Positions 1 to 9,943 of a stretch of 64,000 nucleotides of DNA are shown piece by piece (within the stretch, counting starts at the first letter, position 1; each line of letters starts with the position of its first letter). A program made the translations under genes and the position numbers. The DNA is from Gemmatimonadaceae bacterium (GTDB taxonomy: Bacteria; Gemmatimonadota; Gemmatimonadetes; Gemmatimonadales; Gemmatimonadaceae): NCBI GenBank assembly GCA_020852815.1, contig JADZAN010000032.1:24773-88772 (forward strand), in the 5' to 3' direction. The notes under the pieces were generated by a model, which saw nothing but the letters and a program-made list of their open reading frames with translations, was not told the origin of the DNA and ran no database searches.

Positions 1-384
1 GAGGGTGCGGCGTCCAGTGAATGCCACCGCGTCGGCGGGAATCGCGACACGCTTGCCCACCCACGACACGCGCTGCGCCGTGAACGCGGAGATGGACGTA
101 GTCATGCGAAGCACCAGCGAGTCACCGGTCGCATCGAGCACCTCGCCCTCGAGGATCGCGGGGGTAACGCCAAGTTGCTTGCCTACGGTCGGTGCGCCCT
201 GCTCGTTGAGGCGCACGCGCACCACCGATCCTGCCAGCGCGCCGCCGGCCATCGGAACGAACTCGAAGCATCCCGTCAGGAGCACCAAGATGACAATGCG
301 CATCACCGTCGCGAGCGCACGCCCGCGCCGACGTCGTTCGGGATACCGTGGACGCGGGAAGCGCGCGAGGCGCGAGCGACGCAT
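1..384 (-). CDS. putative lipoprotein, cut off by the window edge
   Basis: The reading frame is open from an ATG at 384 to the first base of the window, so the C-terminus is missing (128 codons visible). A basic, Arg-rich start is followed by a short hydrophobic stretch (MRIVILVLLTGC) ending in a lipobox-like LTGC, then a region reading GSVVRVRLNEQG and ILEGEVLDATGDSLVLRM, which resembles a small beta-rich secreted domain. A second ATG at 303 would start right at the signal sequence; I prefer 384 because GGGAG lies about 10 bases upstream of it. No family is recognised. The lipoprotein assignment is inference from the lipobox. Confidence 0.55.
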   Translation of the reverse strand, partial: MRRSRLARFPRPRYPERRRRGRALATVMRIVILVLLTGCFEFVPMAGGALAGSVVRVRLNEQGAPTVGKQLGVTPAILEGEVLDATGDSLVLRMTTSISAFTAQRVSWVGKRVAIPADAVAFTGRRTL

Positions 385-885
385 GGGAAGCGCGTCTCCC
401 GACTGGTCTGACCGGTGGGCAGGTGTCCGTCGTGGCATTCTGAACGCATCCAGCTGCAACGGTGACCGTACGCGAACGTGTCGCCTGCACGGCGCTGGCG
501 GCACGAACTGCGAGACGCGCCGCAAGCCCCGGTTCGAGCGACGGGACCGTGTATAACGTTCGGGTGCGGCTGGACGTTCGAACCCGATTGTTCGACCTCG
601 ATCCCTCGGCTCGTCAGCAGTGTGGTCGCATCTCCATCGTGCGCGGCGCAGGCGTCGATGCGAATACTCCGCGCGAATCGCCCTCTTTCTCCATCGGGCG
701 CGCGAGATCAACGGCAGCGAGCGTATCGAGCCGCTCGACTCGGCACCAGCGGTGGAATGTGAGCGCTCTCATGTCCGCCGGACCTCGCGGGCACGTCGCG
801 AGTGGGACGGGCCTGAGCGATTGCACCGGGCGCCACGTCCGCAGTGGACGTGGCGCCCGGTGCCAGCGCGTGAAAGCGTTAGGCG
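385..885. other. intergenic stretch without a supported gene
   Basis: About 500 bases between the partial lipoprotein gene and glyS. Open frames exist on both strands, but none has a plausible start, recognisable composition or ribosome binding site. The only structure I can support is the long hairpin at 824-862. Confidence 0.5.
824..862 (-). terminator. long hairpin after glyS
   Basis: A perfect 17-bp inverted repeat (824-840 with 846-862, loop GCAGT) lies about 24 bases past the glyS stop. No T-run follows it on the minus strand, so it may protect the mRNA end or act together with Rho instead of being a classical intrinsic terminator. Confidence 0.5.
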
Positions 886-2238
886 TTAGGCGCTGTGCCC
901 GGTGCGTGCGGCGATGTACTCGCGGGCGGCGGTGGCGGCAATGCGCTCCTGCGCCAGCGTGTCGCGGTCGCGCACGGTGACCGTGCCGTCGGTCATCGTC
1001 TGCCCGTCGATCGTGAGGCAGAACGGCGTCCCGATCTCGTCCTGGCGCCGATAGCGACGCCCAATGGCCCCGCTTTCGTCGAGAAAGACGGGGAAGTGCG
1101 GGCGCAGCTCGTTGGCGAGCTTCTCGGCGAACTCCGGCATCCCGTCCTTCTTGGTGAGCGGGAAGACGCCGGCCTTGATGGGGGCGAGCGACGGAAGGAG
1201 GCCGAGGACGACTCTTCCCTCTGCCTCACCGGGGACCGCCTCCTCGCGATACCCGTTCACGAGGACGGCGAGCGTGGTGCGGTCGGCGCCCACCGAGGTC
1301 TCGACGACAAACGGGACGTAGCGACGATTGCTCACCTGGTCCACATACTCCAGGCGCTTGGACGAGTACTCCTGGTGGCGCGTGAGGTCGAAGTCGCCGC
1401 GATGATGGACGCCTTCGATCTCCTGGAAGCCCAGCGTCCCGCCAAAGTCGAACTGGATGTCGAAGGCGGCGCGCGCGTAGTGCGCCAGCTCCTCCGGCGT
1501 GTGCTGGTGGAAGAGGAGGCGGTCCGGCTGCAACCCTAACGACTGATGCCAGGCCATGCGCTGCGCCTTCCAGTACTCGAACCACTGCATGTGGTCCGAC
1601 TCCGGATCGACGAAGAACTGCATCTCCATCTGCTCGAACTCGCGCGTGCGGAAGATGAAGTTCCCCGGGGTGATCTCGTTGCGGAACGCCTTGCCGATCT
1701 GGGCGATGCCGAAGGGGACCTTTTGCCGCGACGCCTGCTGCACGTTGAGAAAGTTGACGTAGATCCCCTGCGCCGTCTCGGGGCGCAGGTACACCACCGC
1801 CGCCGATTCCTCGACCGCCCCCATGAACGTCTTGAACATGAGGTTGAAGTTGCGCGGCTCGGTGAGCTGGCAGTCGGCGTGCTCCCCGGGATGCTTGCTC
1901 GGCTTTCGCGGGCATTGCGCATCCTCGAGTTTGTCGGCGCGGAATCGCGCCTTGCACGCCTTGCAATCGACCATGGGATCGGTGAAACCGGCCACGTGTC
2001 CCGACGCTTCCCACACACGCGGGTGCATGAGGATGGCCGCGTCGAGCCCCTCGATGTCGCCGCGGGCGCGGACCATGGCGTGCCACCACCGGTCCTTGAG
2101 GTTCTTCTTCAGTTCGACGCCCAGCGGACCGTAGTCCCACACCGAGCCGGCCCCTCCATAGATCTCGGAGGACTGGAAGATGAAGCCGCGCCGCTTGGAG
2201 AGCGACACGAGTTTTTCCATGACGTCGGGGTGGGGCAT
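886..2238 (-). CDS. glyS: glycyl-tRNA synthetase (dimeric, GlyQS type)
   Basis: Class II aminoacyl-tRNA synthetase of 450 residues that charges tRNA-Gly. It is the homodimeric eukaryote/archaea/Gram-positive type, not the alpha2beta2 form. The start [20 protein letters not shown], the segment [14 protein letters not shown], the motif-2 region [17 protein letters not shown] and the C-terminal anticodon-binding domain ([16 protein letters not shown] onward) are all typical. An ATG 6 codons downstream (2220) is an alternative start. The sense strand has tandem CCTAACG heptamers at and after its stop codon. Confidence 0.97.
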   Translation of the reverse strand: MPHPDVMEKLVSLSKRRGFIFQSSEIYGGAGSVWDYGPLGVELKKNLKDRWWHAMVRARGDIEGLDAAILMHPRVWEASGHVAGFTDPMVDCKACKARFRADKLEDAQCPRKPSKHPGEHADCQLTEPRNFNLMFKTFMGAVEESAAVVYLRPETAQGIYVNFLNVQQASRQKVPFGIAQIGKAFRNEITPGNFIFRTREFEQMEMQFFVDPESDHMQWFEYWKAQRMAWHQSLGLQPDRLLFHQHTPEELAHYARAAFDIQFDFGGTLGFQEIEGVHHRGDFDLTRHQEYSSKRLEYVDQVSNRRYVPFVVETSVGADRTTLAVLVNGYREEAVPGEAEGRVVLGLLPSLAPIKAGVFPLTKKDGMPEFAEKLANELRPHFPVFLDESGAIGRRYRRQDEIGTPFCLTIDGQTMTDGTVTVRDRDTLAQERIAATAAREYIAARTGHSA

Positions 2239-2295
2239 AGGGCAATCAGGGGACAGGAGACGGACAATGGCTCAGCGACCACGCAAGGTAACCAC

Positions 2296-4155
2296 TCACG
2301 GCGTCGCCGGAGAGCGTGGACGGAGCCGCGGTATCGCCTGCACCGCCAGCATCGCGAGCACGACCACGAAGGGCACCAGCTCGATGTTGTGCCGGGCCGT
2401 GAACTCGTCCAGCGACGCGGACGCCAGCAGGTAGCTGAGGGGGACCCAGGTGAACGCACCCACGAAAGTGGCCGGCGCCACGCGATACCCGACGATGGCG
2501 CCGAGGACGGCCAACGCGCAGAGTGGCCACCAGAGCGCGAGATAGCTGGTGCGCTGGCTTACGCGCCAGCCAAGCCCGCTGGCGGTGTTTCGCAACACAG
2601 GCGACGACTCGGCAGGCGATTCCCAGCGCGTGGTCCCCCACGGCACATCCTCCTCACTCGCGTCGGCCACGAACTCACGCCAGGCCAGCGGCGGAATGCC
2701 GGCGGCGAAGCGCCACGGGTTGGAGCGAATCGACTCGATCGACACCTCGTACAGCAACCGGGAGACTTCTGGCTCACTCATGGTGGAGAAGGCCGGATGT
2801 GTGGTCACATGCCACCATTCCATCGAGCGCGGATCGTCGTCACCCAGCATCGACAACAGGCGCCGCGTGGCCGCTGCGTCGGCGGCAACGATGTCGCCCT
2901 CGGTGACCGCGCGATTGTAGAGGTGAAGTCCGGCGGAGTACGTCAGTTGTGTTGTGCCGCTCCGCGCCCAGTTCCAGGCCATCGGGGCGACAACCACGAG
3001 TCCGGACACACCGAACGCCACGGCCAACTGTCGATAACGACGTGGCGCGCGGAGCTGCAAGGCAACCATTGCGGGCGCGACGGCCCCCAGCGGCACGACG
3101 CGCAACAAGCCTCCCCATCCGAGCAACAGGCCGCTGGCGATGGGCGCGAGGAGCCCGGATGATTCGGCCGATCGAATCGCAAAGTGGCAGGCTCCGATCA
3201 TCGCCGCGAGCGTTGCCGACTCGGAGAGGATCGTCTGCGCTGCGGTCACGACCGGAACGAGCAGTCCCGTGAGGAGTGCACCGAGCAGCGCGAGTTCCTC
3301 GTCGACCACGCGCCGAAGAATGCCGTAGGTCCAGATGGCGCCGGCAACGATCATCACGTGCTGTAGCAGCGTCACGAGCAGTCCGAAGCGTTCGCCAGAC
3401 AGCGATTGGGCGAAGCCGAGGAGTAGCGGATACCCCGGCGGAAAGTACGCCGCGACTCCCTCGCGAAGTGCCGCCAGGCTCTCGAGGTATCCCGGCGTGT
3501 CATCCTCGACGCCGATCGCTTGCGTTGCCCAGAACACCAGGTGGTGTGCAGCGAGCATCGCCAGCAACCAGGGAGCGGTCCTCCCGCCAACTCGCCACGC
3601 GCCGAGCGCCCACGTCAACCATCCGAGGGCGAGCAGCGTGACGCCGAAGATCCACCACGACGGCGCCGTTGGAGGCGCTTCGAGGAGGAGCGAATCGTCG
3701 AGCGTCGAGAGGGAGGTCGACGACAGTTCAACTCCATCGCGCGCGACGCGAATGTCGCCGTCCCACGGCAACCCTTGCAGCTGGAGGAGAAAGTGACTCC
3801 CGTCGAACTCCAGGACGGATGACGCGGCGTCGGCGAGCGGGACGAGGGTGGTGGCCTGGAAGTTCTCCATCTCCACCACCTGCCATCCGACGCGCGACTC
3901 GAGCTCGTCCAGGCGTATGCGCCGACCGTCCACCACGAGCGTTCCCACCCTCAGCGCACCGGGCGCGCCAGGCTCGGTCGAGTCGGGCGAGGGCGTGGTG
4001 GGCACTGCCGTCACGACGAAGTGGCCCCAGGGCGCCTCGGTGACGCTCAGCGAACGACGCGCGCTCTCGCTCACGAAGAGGATCGTGAGGATGAGGATGG
4101 CGAGTCGCAGAGTCGCGCGCGGCTGCGATCCCGCGTCGCTACCGCTTTGCGTCAT
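2296..4155 (-). CDS. polytopic membrane protein, GT39/PMT-like glycosyltransferase fold
   Basis: About 619 residues from the ATG at 4155 (a TTG two codons upstream is also in frame). It has an N-terminal hydrophobic segment, a soluble segment of about 130 residues, then about ten hydrophobic helices. The loop after the second helix carries DDTPGYLESLAAL and AYFPPGYPLLLG, the arrangement of early loops in ArnT/dolichyl-phosphate-mannose mannosyltransferase-like proteins. The likely role is transfer of a sugar from a lipid carrier at the outer face of the inner membrane; the acceptor is unknown. It overlaps the upstream hydrolase gene by 17 bases. Confidence 0.6.
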   Translation of the reverse strand: MTQSGSDAGSQPRATLRLAILILTILFVSESARRSLSVTEAPWGHFVVTAVPTTPSPDSTEPGAPGALRVGTLVVDGRRIRLDELESRVGWQVVEMENFQATTLVPLADAASSVLEFDGSHFLLQLQGLPWDGDIRVARDGVELSSTSLSTLDDSLLLEAPPTAPSWWIFGVTLLALGWLTWALGAWRVGGRTAPWLLAMLAAHHLVFWATQAIGVEDDTPGYLESLAALREGVAAYFPPGYPLLLGFAQSLSGERFGLLVTLLQHVMIVAGAIWTYGILRRVVDEELALLGALLTGLLVPVVTAAQTILSESATLAAMIGACHFAIRSAESSGLLAPIASGLLLGWGGLLRVVPLGAVAPAMVALQLRAPRRYRQLAVAFGVSGLVVVAPMAWNWARSGTTQLTYSAGLHLYNRAVTEGDIVAADAAATRRLLSMLGDDDPRSMEWWHVTTHPAFSTMSEPEVSRLLYEVSIESIRSNPWRFAAGIPPLAWREFVADASEEDVPWGTTRWESPAESSPVLRNTASGLGWRVSQRTSYLALWWPLCALAVLGAIVGYRVAPATFVGAFTWVPLSYLLASASLDEFTARHNIELVPFVVVLAMLAVQAIPRLRPRSPATP

Positions 4156-5143
4156 CGCCAACGCCCAGCTCGCGATACCACGCCGCGAAAGCGCGCTCGA
4201 AGAAGACCTTGTTGAACAGCGCCCACTCGCCTAACGCGGGCGAGAGGGTGAACGCGGCGGCCGCCTCGGCAACCGGCGTTCCCTTGCCGTGTGCGGCGCG
4301 CGCCGCCTGCTCCACCTCGCCAAGCATGGCGAGATAGCGCCCCACGTCGGCGTCGGTCGCCACGCCGCCGTGGCCGGGGACGTAGGTCGTTTGCCGTTCG
4401 CGGCGCAGCGCGCGCGCCGCCAGTGCGAGTCGCGTCGGCGTGGCGTCGACAAAGTTCGGGAACATCGCGTTCCACACCAGGTCACCGGTGAAGACGACCG
4501 ACGGATCGTCGACTTCCACCGAGACGTCGCTCGCGGTGTGCCCGTCTCGCCTGACGAGTCGCACAGTGCGGCCCCCCAGGTCAACCGTCGTCGAGGACTC
4601 GGCGAGCCTGAGCGCTCCCGTGAGGGCCGCTTTCCGCTCCTCGTCGGGGGCGGCGGGCGGGGTGGGCATCGCCCTGAAGAGCGAGGTCAGCGACTCCTCG
4701 GTGACCAAGGTGCGCGGCATCGCTCGGGCGTTGGCGTCATCACGGTAGCCGGCGACGCCGCTGGAGTGATCGGCGTGGTAGTGCGTGACGACCAGGTGCG
4801 TCGGCCAGCGCCCCGTCAGCTGCTTGGCCTGCCTGGCGAGCCACGCCGCCCCGCCCGGTGTCATGAAGCCCTCGATGGCCAGGACTCCGCTGCGCCCGGC
4901 GATGATCCCACCGTTGGCCACCGTGTCGCGCGCACCGGTGAGCGGCGTGGAGATGAGCGCCCAGATCCCGTCGGCGACTTGCTCCAGCCGCCCGAACGGC
5001 TCCGTGGTTACCACCGGTCCGCGTGCCTCCTGCGCCCACAGGCGCCGCAGCGCGTGGGGCGCAACGGCGGCCGCCAGCGCCAGGTGCGCCGTGCACGAGG
5101 CGCCATCGATCAGGAACGTCCGCCGCGAGACCGGTCGATGCAT
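4139..5143 (-). CDS. Tat-exported metallo-beta-lactamase-fold hydrolase
   Basis: 334 residues from ATG 5143. The N-terminus has a twin-arginine motif (SRRTFLID) and a hydrophobic stretch, suggesting folded export. The MBL zinc motif THYHADHSSG (HxHxDH) is present, followed by a GDLVWN metal-ligand segment and PGHGG. This pattern resembles quinoprotein-relay and Zn-hydrolase subfamilies of periplasmic MBL proteins. The substrate is unknown. It sits between the YpdA-like gene and the membrane glycosyltransferase gene, probably in one transcription unit, which does not identify the substrate. Confidence 0.8.
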   Translation of the reverse strand: MHRPVSRRTFLIDGASCTAHLALAAAVAPHALRRLWAQEARGPVVTTEPFGRLEQVADGIWALISTPLTGARDTVANGGIIAGRSGVLAIEGFMTPGGAAWLARQAKQLTGRWPTHLVVTHYHADHSSGVAGYRDDANARAMPRTLVTEESLTSLFRAMPTPPAAPDEERKAALTGALRLAESSTTVDLGGRTVRLVRRDGHTASDVSVEVDDPSVVFTGDLVWNAMFPNFVDATPTRLALAARALRRERQTTYVPGHGGVATDADVGRYLAMLGEVEQAARAAHGKGTPVAEAAAAFTLSPALGEWALFNKVFFERAFAAWYRELGVGDDAKR

Positions 5144-5166
5144 CGTTGCCTTCCTGCTCCCGTTGC

Positions 5167-6210
5167 CTAGGTATCCAGCTCCCTGCTCAACCGAGGTGCA
5201 GCCGGCGGCGCCTCGCCCTTGAGCCGCGCGGCAATCGCGTCCCCGTGAAAGCGCCCGTTCTCGATGAAGACCTTGTTGGCGTCGAAGCCCGCCGTCACCA
5301 CGCCGGCGATGAAGAGGCCGGGGACGGTGGTCTCCAGCGTCTCCGGGGTATGCGACGGGATCCCGGTCGCCGCGTCGGTCGGCACCCCCGCACCGCGCAG
5401 CAACGCCATGTTGGGGGCAAAGCCGGTGAGGAGGAAGACGTGATCGGCGGGGATGGACGTGGTGGCGCCATCCGCAGTCGCGATCTCCACCGCCTCCGGC
5501 CGAATCTCGACCACACGCGAGTTCCAGCGCGCGTCGATTGCCCCTTCGGCAATCCGGTTGTTGAGGTCGGGGAGAATCCAGGGTTTGATCTTCTTGTCGA
5601 AAGCGGGGCCGAAGTGCACGAGCGTCACCTGCGCACCGGCGCGCCACAGGTCGAGCGCGGCCTCGGCCGCCGAGTTGCCACCGCCAACGACGACCGCCCG
5701 CTGCTGGAAGGCCACGTGCCCTTCACGATAGGCATGGGAGACGTGGGCGAGTTCCTCACCCGAGACGTTGAGCCGGTTGGGTGAGCCCCAGTAGCCGGTC
5801 GCGACCACCACCGCCTTGCAGGCAATGGCGTGCGCGGTGCCGCTGCGCTTGCGCGTGCGCACGGTGAACTGTGGGGCCGCCCCCTCGATGGCCACCACGC
5901 GCTCGAACTGGCGCACCGTGAGGTCGAAGTGCTGCACCACCGCGCGATAGTACGTCAGCGCGTCGCGCCGCGTGGGCTTGGCATCGGAGATGACGAACGG
6001 CAGCCCACCTAACGACAACTTCTCGGCGGTCGAGAAGAAGGTCGCGTAGGTGGGATAGTGCGTGATCGAGCTGGTGACGCACTCGGCGTCGACCACGAGG
6101 ACGCGGTAGCCAGCGCGCTCGAGCGAGATGGCGGCGGCGAGCCCGCAGGGGCCAGCCCCCACCACCACGACATCGGTCGCGTCGTCCTGCCGGCGATCGG
6201 GCATCGGCAT
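5167..6210 (-). CDS. ypdA: YpdA-family FAD/NAD(P) disulfide reductase (putative bacillithiol disulfide reductase)
   Basis: 347 residues with two Rossmann dinucleotide motifs: VVVVGAGPCGLAAA near residue 14 (FAD) and AVVVGGGNSAAEAALDL near residue 170 (NADPH). The segments SITHYPTYATFFSTAEKLSL and GYWGSPNRLNVSGEEL match YpdA, which reduces bacillithiol disulfide, and differ from thioredoxin reductase by lacking a CxxC. Members of this family are found in bacillithiol-producing lineages; no bacillithiol biosynthesis gene is in the window. It ends 3 bases before purA would be reached on the other side (purA stop at 6214), suggesting cotranscription with purA. Confidence 0.85.
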   Translation of the reverse strand: MPMPDRRQDDATDVVVVGAGPCGLAAAISLERAGYRVLVVDAECVTSSITHYPTYATFFSTAEKLSLGGLPFVISDAKPTRRDALTYYRAVVQHFDLTVRQFERVVAIEGAAPQFTVRTRKRSGTAHAIACKAVVVATGYWGSPNRLNVSGEELAHVSHAYREGHVAFQQRAVVVGGGNSAAEAALDLWRAGAQVTLVHFGPAFDKKIKPWILPDLNNRIAEGAIDARWNSRVVEIRPEAVEIATADGATTSIPADHVFLLTGFAPNMALLRGAGVPTDAATGIPSHTPETLETTVPGLFIAGVVTAGFDANKVFIENGRFHGDAIAARLKGEAPPAAPRLSRELDT

Positions 6211-6213
6211 CGG

Positions 6214-7509
6214 CTACCCCTGCCCCGCGGCGGTGTCAATGATCTGGTCGCGACGCGTCCCCACCGAGACAAAGCGCACCGGCGATTCCACGAGCTGCTC
6301 CATCCGGTCCAGGTAGGTGCGCGCCTCCGTAGGCAGGTCGGCCAGCGAGCGCGCGTCGGCGGTGGAGCGCTTCCACCCCGGGAACCACTCATACACCGGC
6401 TCGATCTGGTCGAGCACCGTGATGTCGGCCGGGAACTCGTCGTAGCGCGTGTCGCCCACGCGATAGCCGGTGCAGATGGCCAGCTCCTCGAGCGTATCGA
6501 GCACGTCGAGCTTGGTCACGGCCAGGGCAGTGAGCCCGTTCACGCGCACGGCGTAGCGCACCACGACGGCGTCAAACCATCCGCAGCGGCGCGGACGCCC
6601 GGTCGTGGCGCCGTACTCGTTCCCCAGCGTCCGCACGCGCGACCCCAGCGGCTCGGCGAACTCGGTGGGGAGCGGGCCGTTGCCCACGCGCGTCGTGTAC
6701 GCCTTCACCACGCCTAACGCATGGTGCAGCGCCGTGGGGGCAATGCCCGCGCCGGTGGCGGCGCCACCCACGGTCGTGTTGCTCGACGTCACGAAGGGAT
6801 ACGTCCCGTGGTCCACGTCGAGCAGCGAGCCTTGCGCCCCCTCCAGCAGGATGGCCGCCCCCGACCTGGTGGCGCGATGCAGCAACAGTCCCAGGTCCTC
6901 CGACAGCGCGGTGAGGCGCGGCGCCAGCGCGCCCAGCCGGTCCATCGTCTCCTCGACCGAGGCGCGCTTCGACGACCCGAAGTGCTCCAGGCGCATGTTG
7001 GCCGTCTCGACTCCCATCTCGACCAGCGGACGCAGGCGGTCCATGTGCTTGAGGTCGACGACGCGCACCCCGCGCCGCCCAGCCTTGTCCTCGTAGCACG
7101 GGCCAATGCCGCGCCCCGTCGTCCCGATCGCCTTCGACGCCGCACTCTCCGAGTCGACCAGCTTGTGGTACGGCATCACCAGGTGCGCGCGATCGGAAAC
7201 GTAGAGGCGCCCCTCGACATCGATCCCGTCCTTCACCAGTTCGTCAATCTCCGTAAAGAGCGTCTCGGGATCGAGGACGACGCCGTTGCCAATGGCGCAG
7301 CGCACCCCCGGGTGCAGGATTCCGGAGGGGATCTGGTGCAGGACAAACGAGTCGTCGCCGATGTGCACGGTGTGCCCGGCGTTGGCCCCCCCCTGGTAGC
7401 GCACGACCCAATCGGCCTTCTCGGCGATCACGTCGACGAGCTTCCCCTTCCCTTCGTCGCCCCACTGGGCGCCGACGACCACGATGGTGCGCGTCTTTGA
7501 ATCGAACAT
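6214..7509 (-). CDS. purA: adenylosuccinate synthetase
   Basis: 431 residues. It catalyses the GTP-dependent joining of IMP and aspartate, the first committed step to AMP. The N-terminal P-loop VVVGAQWGDEGKGKLVD, the IMP-site stretch GGANAGHT, and TTGRGIGPCYEDK are all intact. It starts with ATG 7509, clear of the efflux operon's terminator upstream. Confidence 0.98.
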   Translation of the reverse strand: MFDSKTRTIVVVGAQWGDEGKGKLVDVIAEKADWVVRYQGGANAGHTVHIGDDSFVLHQIPSGILHPGVRCAIGNGVVLDPETLFTEIDELVKDGIDVEGRLYVSDRAHLVMPYHKLVDSESAASKAIGTTGRGIGPCYEDKAGRRGVRVVDLKHMDRLRPLVEMGVETANMRLEHFGSSKRASVEETMDRLGALAPRLTALSEDLGLLLHRATRSGAAILLEGAQGSLLDVDHGTYPFVTSSNTTVGGAATGAGIAPTALHHALGVVKAYTTRVGNGPLPTEFAEPLGSRVRTLGNEYGATTGRPRRCGWFDAVVVRYAVRVNGLTALAVTKLDVLDTLEELAICTGYRVGDTRYDEFPADITVLDQIEPVYEWFPGWKRSTADARSLADLPTEARTYLDRMEQLVESPVRFVSVGTRRDQIIDTAAGQG

Positions 7510-7573
7510 GGCTGCTGCCTGGCAGGAGGGCGCGGGCCGGGATCGCCCCTAGGGCGGCACGGCGAGGCGGGAC

Positions 7574-7608
7574 ACAAAAAAACGCCCCCGCGCGCAAGCG
7601 GGGGCGTT
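7574..7608 (-). terminator. intrinsic terminator of the ABC efflux operon
   Basis: An 11-bp GC-rich stem (7581-7591 with 7598-7608, loop GCGCAA) is followed on the minus strand by seven T residues (7582-7576). It lies about 60 bases past the stop of the last permease gene and insulates purA from the efflux operon. Confidence 0.9.
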
Positions 7609-7669
7609 GGCGAAAACTACCCTCTGGAGGGCGGGAGTCAACGACGAATTCCGCCCGCTTCCCACGCGC

Positions 7670-8797
7670 TCAGTGCGCCTGCTTGGAATACTGGCGCACC
7701 GCCAGCGCGAGAATCGCCACGCCGCCCACCGCCAGCCCCGCCAGCCGTGCCGCCACGAGCTCGAATCCCGCCCCGCGCACCAGCACCGCCCGCATGATCC
7801 AGACGAAGTGCCGCACCGGATTCGCCTCCGCGACGAGCTGTGCCCAGCGAGGCATCGATTCGACCGGCGTGAACAGTCCGCTCATCAGGAGATAGATCAT
7901 GATGATGAAGAAGGCGACGAACATCGTCTGCTGCTGCGTGTTGGTAAAGGTCGAGATCCAGAGCCCCGTGCCGAGCGTCACGACCAGGTAGACCGCGGCG
8001 GACACGAAGATCAGCGGGACACTCCCGCGCATCGGGATACCGAACGCCACGCGACCGAGTGCCAGCCCGATGGCGAAAATCAGAAGCGCGAGGATCCAGA
8101 AGGGGATGAGCTTCCCGGCGATGAACTGCGTCTTCGTGATGGGGGTGACATTGAGCTGTTCCAGCGTCCCGATCTCCTTCTCGCGCGCGATGTTCTGCGC
8201 GGTGAGCAGGAGGCCGATGATTGTCACGAGCGAGACCATGATCGCCGGGACCATATAGTGCTTGTAGTCACGCGTGGGATTGAACCACCCCTGCGCGCGC
8301 AACTCGAGCGGTGCCGCGCGCACCACGCGTGCGCTCACCGGCGCGGGCATGGCGAGCGAGAGGTCACGCGCGAAGGCGGCGACGACCGATTGCACGCCCG
8401 TCTGCACGATGCCGGCCACGGCGCCTTCCTCGGCGTTGATTTGCAGCTGAACCGTGGCGTGCCGCGCGCGCGTGAGATCGCGCTCGAAATCGCGCGGGAT
8501 GCGGAGCACCGCCTTGGCCTGGCGATCCATGAGCAGTTCCTCCACGCCGCGCGCGTCGCTGCTGGCGCGCACGATGCGAAAGCGCTCACCGCCTTCCAGC
8601 CGCATGATGAGCCGCGCCGACGATGTGCTGCGATCGTCATCGACCACCGCGAGCGTGGTGCGCGTCACGTCGAACGTTGCCGCGTGCGACAGGATCAGCA
8701 GCTGCATGACGGGGATGAAGAAGATCTGGAACACCGTCGCGCGATCGCGGAAGATCTGCAGGAACTCCTTGCGGACGAGGAAGAAGATGGTGCGCAT
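7670..8797 (-). CDS. ABC-2 type efflux permease (YbhR/YbhS-like)
   Basis: 375 residues: one N-terminal transmembrane helix (RKEFLQIFRDRATVFQIFFIPVM begins the typical ABC-2 start), an extracytoplasmic domain of about 150 residues, then five to six helices. The NIAREKEIGTLEQLNVTPI segment is the coupling motif of this permease family. It is the last gene of the operon and is separated by 3 bases from its sister permease, with which it probably forms the membrane dimer. Confidence 0.9.
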   Translation of the reverse strand: MRTIFFLVRKEFLQIFRDRATVFQIFFIPVMQLLILSHAATFDVTRTTLAVVDDDRSTSSARLIMRLEGGERFRIVRASSDARGVEELLMDRQAKAVLRIPRDFERDLTRARHATVQLQINAEEGAVAGIVQTGVQSVVAAFARDLSLAMPAPVSARVVRAAPLELRAQGWFNPTRDYKHYMVPAIMVSLVTIIGLLLTAQNIAREKEIGTLEQLNVTPITKTQFIAGKLIPFWILALLIFAIGLALGRVAFGIPMRGSVPLIFVSAAVYLVVTLGTGLWISTFTNTQQQTMFVAFFIIMIYLLMSGLFTPVESMPRWAQLVAEANPVRHFVWIMRAVLVRGAGFELVAARLAGLAVGGVAILALAVRQYSKQAH

Positions 8798-8800
8798 CGC

Positions 8801-9943
8801 TCAGTCCAGTCGGATGGCCAGCCGCTTGGCGCCGGCGGTGAGGAGGAGCGCGGTCATGCCGAGGAGGATGAGCGACTCCTGCCAGAGGACCTCCAGCCCT
8901 GCCCCCTTCACCATGATCCCGCGCACCACGAGGAGGAACCATCTCCCGGGGATGATGTTGGACACGACCTGCAGCGCCACGGGCATGGAGTCGATGGGGA
9001 AGATGAAGCCCGACAGCAGGAGCGTCGGCATGAGGAGCCCGGCGAGCGCGGCGAGCATCGCCGTGCGCTGGGTCTGCGCGACCGACGAGATGACGATGCC
9101 CAGCGAGAGCGAGGTGACGATGTACAGGAGGCACTCCGTCAGGAGCAAGGTGACGCTCCCGCGCAGCGGCATGTGAAAGACGGTGCGCGCGGCGCCAAGG
9201 ACGATGAGGACGTCGACGAAGCCAAGGACGACGTACGGGGCCACCTTGCCGAGGACGATCTGGAACGGGCGCAGCGGGGAGACGAGGAGCATCTCCATCG
9301 TCCCCATCTCCTTCTCGCGCGTGATGGAGATGGCAGTCATCATCGCCGAGACGATAGTGAGGATGAGGGCAATGAGCCCGGGGACGAAGAGGAAGACGGA
9401 CTCCAGCGACGGGTTGTAGCGCATGCGCGAGGCAATGTCGATGCGCGCGCCGCCAGGGAGGGCGCGGACCTCCTCGGCGTGCCACTGCAGCAGCACCGCA
9501 CTGGCGTAGGCCTGCATGATCGACCCCATGTTGGGATCGGCCGCGTCGGTGACGAGCTGGATCGCCAGCGGTTGGCTTTCGGTGAGCAGGCGCTCGGCGT
9601 CGACCGGGAGGACGATGGCCTGGCGCACCGACTGGTCCTTGAAGCGCTCCTCCACGTCACGGAGGCGTGGCACGGTCGCTTGCAGGATGAGGCGGTCGGA
9701 GGCGGCAATGCGCTCGGCGAGTCGCCGCGTTGCGGCGCTGGGGGTGGGGTCGACGATGACGACGCGAATGTCGCTCACGTCGGTGCGCACGGCGAAGCCG
9801 AACAGGAGGAGCTGGATGAGCGGCATCGCGACGAGGATGAGGAGCGTCTGCCAGTCACGCAGGACGTGGAAGACTTCCTTGCGCACGAAGCCGACAAAGG
9901 CGCCAGCGCGCGCGCGGGCACCGGTGAGCGGGGGCGAACTCAT
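8801..9943 (-). CDS. ABC-2 type efflux permease (second subunit)
   Basis: 380 residues with the same plan as its neighbour: an N-terminal helix, a large periplasmic insert, then a helix cluster starting with FLFVPGLIALILTIVSAMMT. The coupling segment is ITREKEMGTMEMLLVSPL. It overlaps the ATPase gene by 4 bases (ATGA), consistent with translational coupling. Heterodimeric permease pairs like this accompany a YbhG/YbhF-type fusion protein and ATPases in drug and bile-salt efflux systems. Confidence 0.9.
   Translation of the reverse strand: MSSPPLTGARARAGAFVGFVRKEVFHVLRDWQTLLILVAMPLIQLLLFGFAVRTDVSDIRVVIVDPTPSAATRRLAERIAASDRLILQATVPRLRDVEERFKDQSVRQAIVLPVDAERLLTESQPLAIQLVTDAADPNMGSIMQAYASAVLLQWHAEEVRALPGGARIDIASRMRYNPSLESVFLFVPGLIALILTIVSAMMTAISITREKEMGTMEMLLVSPLRPFQIVLGKVAPYVVLGFVDVLIVLGAARTVFHMPLRGSVTLLLTECLLYIVTSLSLGIVISSVAQTQRTAMLAALAGLLMPTLLLSGFIFPIDSMPVALQVVSNIIPGRWFLLVVRGIMVKGAGLEVLWQESLILLGMTALLLTAGAKRLAIRLD

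Noticed and set aside
525..550. tRNA-like GGTTCGA segment
   Set aside because: No paired T-stem, anticodon arm or acceptor stem can be drawn around it.
1546..3162. Long plus-strand open frame (538 codons) across glyS and the next gene
   Set aside because: Antisense to two well-supported minus-strand genes; Arg/His/Gly-rich composition with no family features, typical of high-GC shadow frames.
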